Shown: positions 60,948 through 64,000 of the stretch, piece by piece
Numbering within the stretch: the stretch's first letter is position 1
Layout of the letters: each line of letters opens with the position of its first letter
NCBI GenBank assembly: GCA_020723185.1
Contig: DYJI01000004.1
Coordinates: 1 to 64,000, forward strand
Source of the DNA: Sideroxydans lithotrophicus
GTDB lineage: Bacteria; Pseudomonadota; Gammaproteobacteria; Burkholderiales; Gallionellaceae
Direction: 5' to 3'
DNA length: 64,000 nt
Notes under the pieces: generated by a model
Database searches by the model: none
The model's input: only the letters and a program-made list of their open reading frames with translations
Told to the model about the DNA's origin: nothing
Position numbers and translations under genes: made by a program

Positions 60948-62201
60948 TCAGGCGATCATGCCGGCCGCCACCGTGTTGTTGCTGGCCTCGTCAATGACGA
61001 TGAAACTGCCGGTCGAACGGTCGATGTCGTAGCGGTCGAACACCAGCGGCGACTGCACTTTGATCGCCACGCGCGCGATGTCGTTCATGTTCAGCTTCTC
61101 GACGGCATGCTGCTCCAGCGTGTTCACATCCACACGGTAGTCGAGGCGCGAGAACAGGCACTTGGCGCTGCGCGTGGTGTGCTTGACCAGATACTTGCGG
61201 TTCCGGTCCAGCGGCGCTTCCGCCAGCCAGCACAGCGTGGCCTCGAATTCCTTCTCCACCTTGGGAGCATGCGCGCTGGTCTTGACGAACATGTCGCCGC
61301 GCGAGATATCGATCTCGTCGTTCAGGGTCAGCGTCACGGATTGCGGCGCGAACGCGGTGGCGAGATTGCCGTCATAAGTGACGATCTCTTTCACGGTCGT
61401 GGTGCGGCCGGAGGGCAGGATGGTGATCGCATCGCCCACCGATATCTCTCCGCCTTCGATGCGCCCCGCGAAACCTCTGAAGTCGTGATACTCGTTGGTC
61501 TGCGGGCGGCACACCCACTGCACCGGGAAGCGGAAATCGCTGGTGTTCACATCGTGGTCGATCGCCACCTCTTCCAGGAATTCCAGCAAGGCCGGGCCTT
61601 TGTACCAGTCCAGATTGCCGCCACGATCCACCACCATGTCGCCGTTCAGGGCGGACAGCGGGATGCAGTGCACATCATGCAGATCGAGCTGCGCGGCGAA
61701 GGCTTTGTACTCGCTCACGATCTCGTCGAAGCGCGCCTGCGAGTAATCGACCATGTCCATCTTGTTCACGGCCAGCACCACATGCGGCACGTTCAGCAGG
61801 CTGGCCAGATAGGAATGGCGCTTGGTCTGCGTCAGCACGCCCTTGCGCGCGTCGATCAGGATGATGGCGAGGTTGGCGGTCGAAGCGGCCGTCACCATAT
61901 TGCGCGTGTACTGCTCATGCCCCGGTGTGTCGCCGATGATGAACTTGCGCTTGGGCGTCGCGAAATAACGGTAGGCCACGTCGATGGTGATGCCCTGCTC
62001 GCGCTCGGCCTGCAGGCCGTCGGTCAGCAAGGACAGATCGACCGCGGCCATGCCGCGCTTCTCGCTGGTCTTGGCGATGGCCGAGAACTGGTCTTCGAAG
62101 ATGGACTTCGAGTCGTGCAGCAGGCGGCCGATCAAGGTGCTCTTTCCGTCGTCGACGGAACCGGCGGTGATGAAACGTAACAGTTGTGTGTTGGTATCCA
62201 T
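60948..62201 (-). CDS. cysN: Sulfate adenylyltransferase subunit 1 (GTPase)
   Basis: CysN is the regulatory GTPase of ATP sulfurylase, which activates sulfate to APS with CysD. The 417-residue EF-Tu-like protein has P-loop AGSVDDGKSTLIGRLL, switch motif GITIDVAYRYF, DTPGHEQYTRNM and NKMD. Beta-barrel domains follow. It ends without a fused APS kinase (no CysC part). It is downstream of cysD with a 141-bp gap almost filled by a dispersed repeat. Confidence 0.96.
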   Translation of the reverse strand: MDTNTQLLRFITAGSVDDGKSTLIGRLLHDSKSIFEDQFSAIAKTSEKRGMAAVDLSLLTDGLQAEREQGITIDVAYRYFATPKRKFIIGDTPGHEQYTRNMVTAASTANLAIILIDARKGVLTQTKRHSYLASLLNVPHVVLAVNKMDMVDYSQARFDEIVSEYKAFAAQLDLHDVHCIPLSALNGDMVVDRGGNLDWYKGPALLEFLEEVAIDHDVNTSDFRFPVQWVCRPQTNEYHDFRGFAGRIEGGEISVGDAITILPSGRTTTVKEIVTYDGNLATAFAPQSVTLTLNDEIDISRGDMFVKTSAHAPKVEKEFEATLCWLAEAPLDRNRKYLVKHTTRSAKCLFSRLDYRVDVNTLEQHAVEKLNMNDIARVAIKVQSPLVFDRYDIDRSTGSFIVIDEASNNTVAAGMIA

Positions 62202-62226
62202 TATTCAATCCTCAAATTTCCGGCTT

Positions 62227-62340
62227 CGTCATTCCGGCGCAGGCCGGAATCCAGCGGTTTTATGCAACATGCCTTCAGGCTTTGTCCCGCGTTGCGGGAA
62301 TTCTCGTTCTGACTGGATCCCGGCCTGCGCCGGGATGACG
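62227..62340. repeat. Dispersed inverted repeat (CGTCATTCCGG family), copy 2
   Basis: Begins with the same 20 bases as copy 1 (CGTCATTCCGGCGCAGGCCG) and ends GCCTGCGCCGGGATGACG. It starts two bases after the cysD stop, inside the cysD-cysN transcript, where it would form a strong hairpin. Confidence 0.75.
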
Positions 62341-62342
62341 GC

Positions 62343-63269
62343 CTAGAAGTAACCTTCCTTCTTGCGCAACTCCATCGACGCTTCCGAAGTCTGGTCGTCC
62401 ATGCGTGTCGCGCCGCGTTCGGTGATGCGTGTCGAAGCGGTCTCGGCGATGATCTCTTCCACCGTGCGCGCGGTGGATTCCACCGGCGCGGTACAAGTCA
62501 TATCGCCCACGGTACGGAAACGCACGGTGGCGATCTCCACCTTCTCGCCCGGCTTGGGCTGCACCAGATGCGATACCGGGATCACGTTGCCGCCGCGGCG
62601 CATCACTTCGCGTTCATGTGCGAAGTAGATGTCCGGGATGTACAGCTTCTCGCGGCCGATGTATTCCCAGATGTCCATCTCTGTCCAGTTCGAGATCGGG
62701 AACACGCGGATGTTCTCGCCGGCATTCACGCGGGTGTTGTAGGTGTCCCACAGCTCCGGGCGCTGGTTCTTCGGGTCCCATTGGCCGAACTCGTCGCGGA
62801 AGGAGAAGATGCGTTCCTTGGCGCGCGCCTTCTCTTCGTCGCGGCGTGCACCGCCCAGGCAGGCATCGAATCCGAATTCCGCGATGGTCTCCAGCAGCGT
62901 CACCGACTGGTACGGATTGCGCGGCTTGCTCTCATCCTTAATCACGATGCTGCCGCGCTTGATCGAGTCCTCCAGCGAACGCACGATGAGCCGCTCGCCC
63001 AAGTCGCTCGCCAGCTTGTCGCGGCACGCGATCACTTCCGGGAAGTTGTGCTCGGTGTCGATGTGCACCAGCGGGAACGGGAACTTCGCCGGACGGAACG
63101 CCTTCTCCGCCAGACGCAGCATCACGATGGAATCCTTGCCGCCCGAGAACAGCAGCGCGGGATTCTTACATTCCGCTGCGACCTCGCGCATGATGTGGAT
63201 GGATTCGCTCTCCAGTGCGTCCAGATGGGTGAAGCTGTGTTTCGTCATATTCTTCTCTACCAGTTTCAT
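62343..63269 (-). CDS. cysD: Sulfate adenylyltransferase subunit 2
   Basis: CysD is the catalytic subunit of ATP sulfurylase. The 308-residue protein has the PP-loop ALLFSGGKDSIVML, LVHIDTEHNFPE, and GARRDEEKARAKERIFSFRD. The C-terminus contains TVGDMTCTAPVES and ends MELRKKEGYF as in the family. ATG 63269 has AAGGGA six bases upstream; ATG 63248 with AGAGAAG is an alternative that removes seven residues. It lies 19 bp after cysH. Confidence 0.95.
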   Translation of the reverse strand: MKLVEKNMTKHSFTHLDALESESIHIMREVAAECKNPALLFSGGKDSIVMLRLAEKAFRPAKFPFPLVHIDTEHNFPEVIACRDKLASDLGERLIVRSLEDSIKRGSIVIKDESKPRNPYQSVTLLETIAEFGFDACLGGARRDEEKARAKERIFSFRDEFGQWDPKNQRPELWDTYNTRVNAGENIRVFPISNWTEMDIWEYIGREKLYIPDIYFAHEREVMRRGGNVIPVSHLVQPKPGEKVEIATVRFRTVGDMTCTAPVESTARTVEEIIAETASTRITERGATRMDDQTSEASMELRKKEGYF

Positions 63270-63288
63270 GATGATCCCTTGTCGGCGT

Positions 63289-64000
63289 TCAAGCCGTTTG
63301 TTTCTGAGACACGGCGGGACGTGCCGCGATCTCGATGATGCGTTCGCGGCTGGCCTGCAGCGAGGTGCGGCTCACTTTCTCCGGTTCGCGGAGGTTTTGG
63401 CTACGGCTAACGTCGTGAGCTTCGCTCCCGACATTACCCTGCGCCGAAACCCTGCTCGCATCCGGGCCTTGCCCGGACCGGAGTGCGGATTGCACGTGCA
63501 ATCCGCATTCCTTGCTCGCCGGGTTTTCCCACCACCAGCGCCCGGCGCGGATGTCTTCGCCCAGCGAGATGGAGCGTGTGCACGGCGCGCAGCCGATGCT
63601 GGGGTAGAACTGGTCGTGCAATGCGTTGTAAGGCACGTCGTGCTCACGGATGTAGCTCCACACGTCGTTGTTGCTCCACTCCAGCAGCGGGTTGATCTTC
63701 TGCAGGCCGTTGTCGGCGTCGAAGCTGGAGACCTCCAGCGTGCCGCGCGTCACCGCCTGGTCGCGGCGCAGGCCGGTGATCCATGCGTCGTTGCCTTTCA
63801 GTGCACGGCGCAGCGGTTCCACCTTGCGCGCGAAGCAGCAGGCCTTGCGGCTTTCCACGCTGTCATAGAAACCGTTGATACCGTGCTGGCTGACATATCC
63901 CTCGGTCAGCTTGCTGTCCGGGAAATACACCTTGAGCGGGATGGCGTAGTGCTTCTCCACCTTGGCGATCAGGTCGTAGGTCTCTTTCGGCAGACGTCCC
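63289..64000 (-). CDS. cysH: Assimilatory APS/PAPS reductase, partial, with unusual C-terminal extension
   Basis: CysH reduces activated sulfate to sulfite. The N-terminus lies beyond the right edge. Visible are SRKACCFARKVEPLRRAL (Cys-Cys pair), TGLRRDQAVTRG, and YPSIGCAPCTRSI with the second Cys pair. These four cysteines bind a [4Fe-4S] cluster and mark the APS-reductase type. The redox-active Cys is in KECGLH, which is normally the last motif. Here about 66 further residues rich in Ser/Arg/Gln follow, and the ECGLH codons fall in a 24-bp perfect palindrome (63484-63507). The extension may come from an inserted repeat. Confidence 0.92.
   Translation of the reverse strand, partial: GRLPKETYDLIAKVEKHYAIPLKVYFPDSKLTEGYVSQHGINGFYDSVESRKACCFARKVEPLRRALKGNDAWITGLRRDQAVTRGTLEVSSFDADNGLQKINPLLEWSNNDVWSYIREHDVPYNALHDQFYPSIGCAPCTRSISLGEDIRAGRWWWENPASKECGLHVQSALRSGQGPDASRVSAQGNVGSEAHDVSRSQNLREPEKVSRTSLQASRERIIEIAARPAVSQKQTA
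63484..63507. repeat. 24-bp perfect palindrome inside cysH
   Basis: Arms TGCGGATTGCAC and GTGCAATCCGCA join without a spacer; with one G.T wobble the match extends three bases further on each side. It covers codons for the conserved ECGLH motif and the start of the C-terminal extension. Confidence 0.8.

Overview
The window is about 64 kb of GC-rich (roughly 60 %) chromosome from a Gram-negative bacterium, almost certainly a betaproteobacterium. The block tpiA-secG-tRNA-Leu(GAG)-nuoA..N and the block glmM-folP-ftsH-rlmE/yhbY-greA-carB-carA...dapB-bamE are betaproteobacterial in gene order. Gene content (flagella, 14-subunit complex I, sigma-54 control, an iron-sulfur type APS reductase, a haem-c-bearing diguanylate cyclase) would fit a freshwater member of the Nitrosomonadales/Gallionellaceae; that family-level placement is a guess from gene content, not shown by the sequence.

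Layout. 1-4.2 kb: flagellar genes, flgBCDE on the minus strand (flgE runs off the left edge) and flgA, flgM, flgN on the plus strand, with a recognisable sigma-28 promoter before flgM. 4.2-9.8 kb: MazG-like and MtfA-like genes, an adenylate cyclase coupled to an HDOD protein, ammonium transporter amt with a sigma-54 promoter and NtrC-like sites, and a Nudix hydrolase. 9.9-24.3 kb: complete nuoA-N (minus strand), ending in a terminator. 24.4-29.6 kb: tRNA-Leu, secG, tpiA, then pstSCAB on the plus strand behind a possible Pho box. 29.7-42.6 kb: glmM, folP, ftsH, rlmE, yhbY, greA, carB, carA, mntP, dapB, bamE, interrupted by a palindromic MITE-like element (ftsH/rlmE) and by a 630-bp inverted-repeat block (mntP/dapB). 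42.7-47.5 kb: recN, nadK, hrcA, hemH. 47.5-51.7 kb: a cyclic-di-GMP cluster (PilZ brake protein, GT-B protein, haem-c diguanylate cyclase, oligoribonuclease). 51.7-54.7 kb: M48 peptidase, cytochrome c, pterin dehydratase, rsgA. 54.7-55.6 kb: an AT-richer toxin-antitoxin cassette bounded by inverted repeats. 55.6-58.9 kb: a sigma-54 activator facing a 2[4Fe-4S] ferredoxin-ccoG operon. 59-64 kb: a thioredoxin-like protein, a CobD/CbiB-family protein and sulfate-assimilation genes cysN, cysD, cysH (cysH runs off the right edge).

The most interesting signal is at 57.07-57.25 kb. A perfect sigma-54 promoter is followed by three consecutive hairpins, the last being a textbook intrinsic terminator (10-bp stem, seven T), all placed before the ferredoxin start codon and beside a divergent sigma-54 activator whose PAS domain carries a Cys/His cluster. 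This reads either as an undescribed small RNA or as a transcription-attenuating leader for the ferredoxin-ccoG operon. Other items worth checking are the toxin-antitoxin cassette with ~50-60-bp terminal inverted repeats, the MITE-like element that supplies the rlmE stop codon, two perfect palindromes inside coding sequence (rlmE, cysH), an A.C mismatch in the tRNA-Leu acceptor stem, and several families of dispersed inverted repeats.
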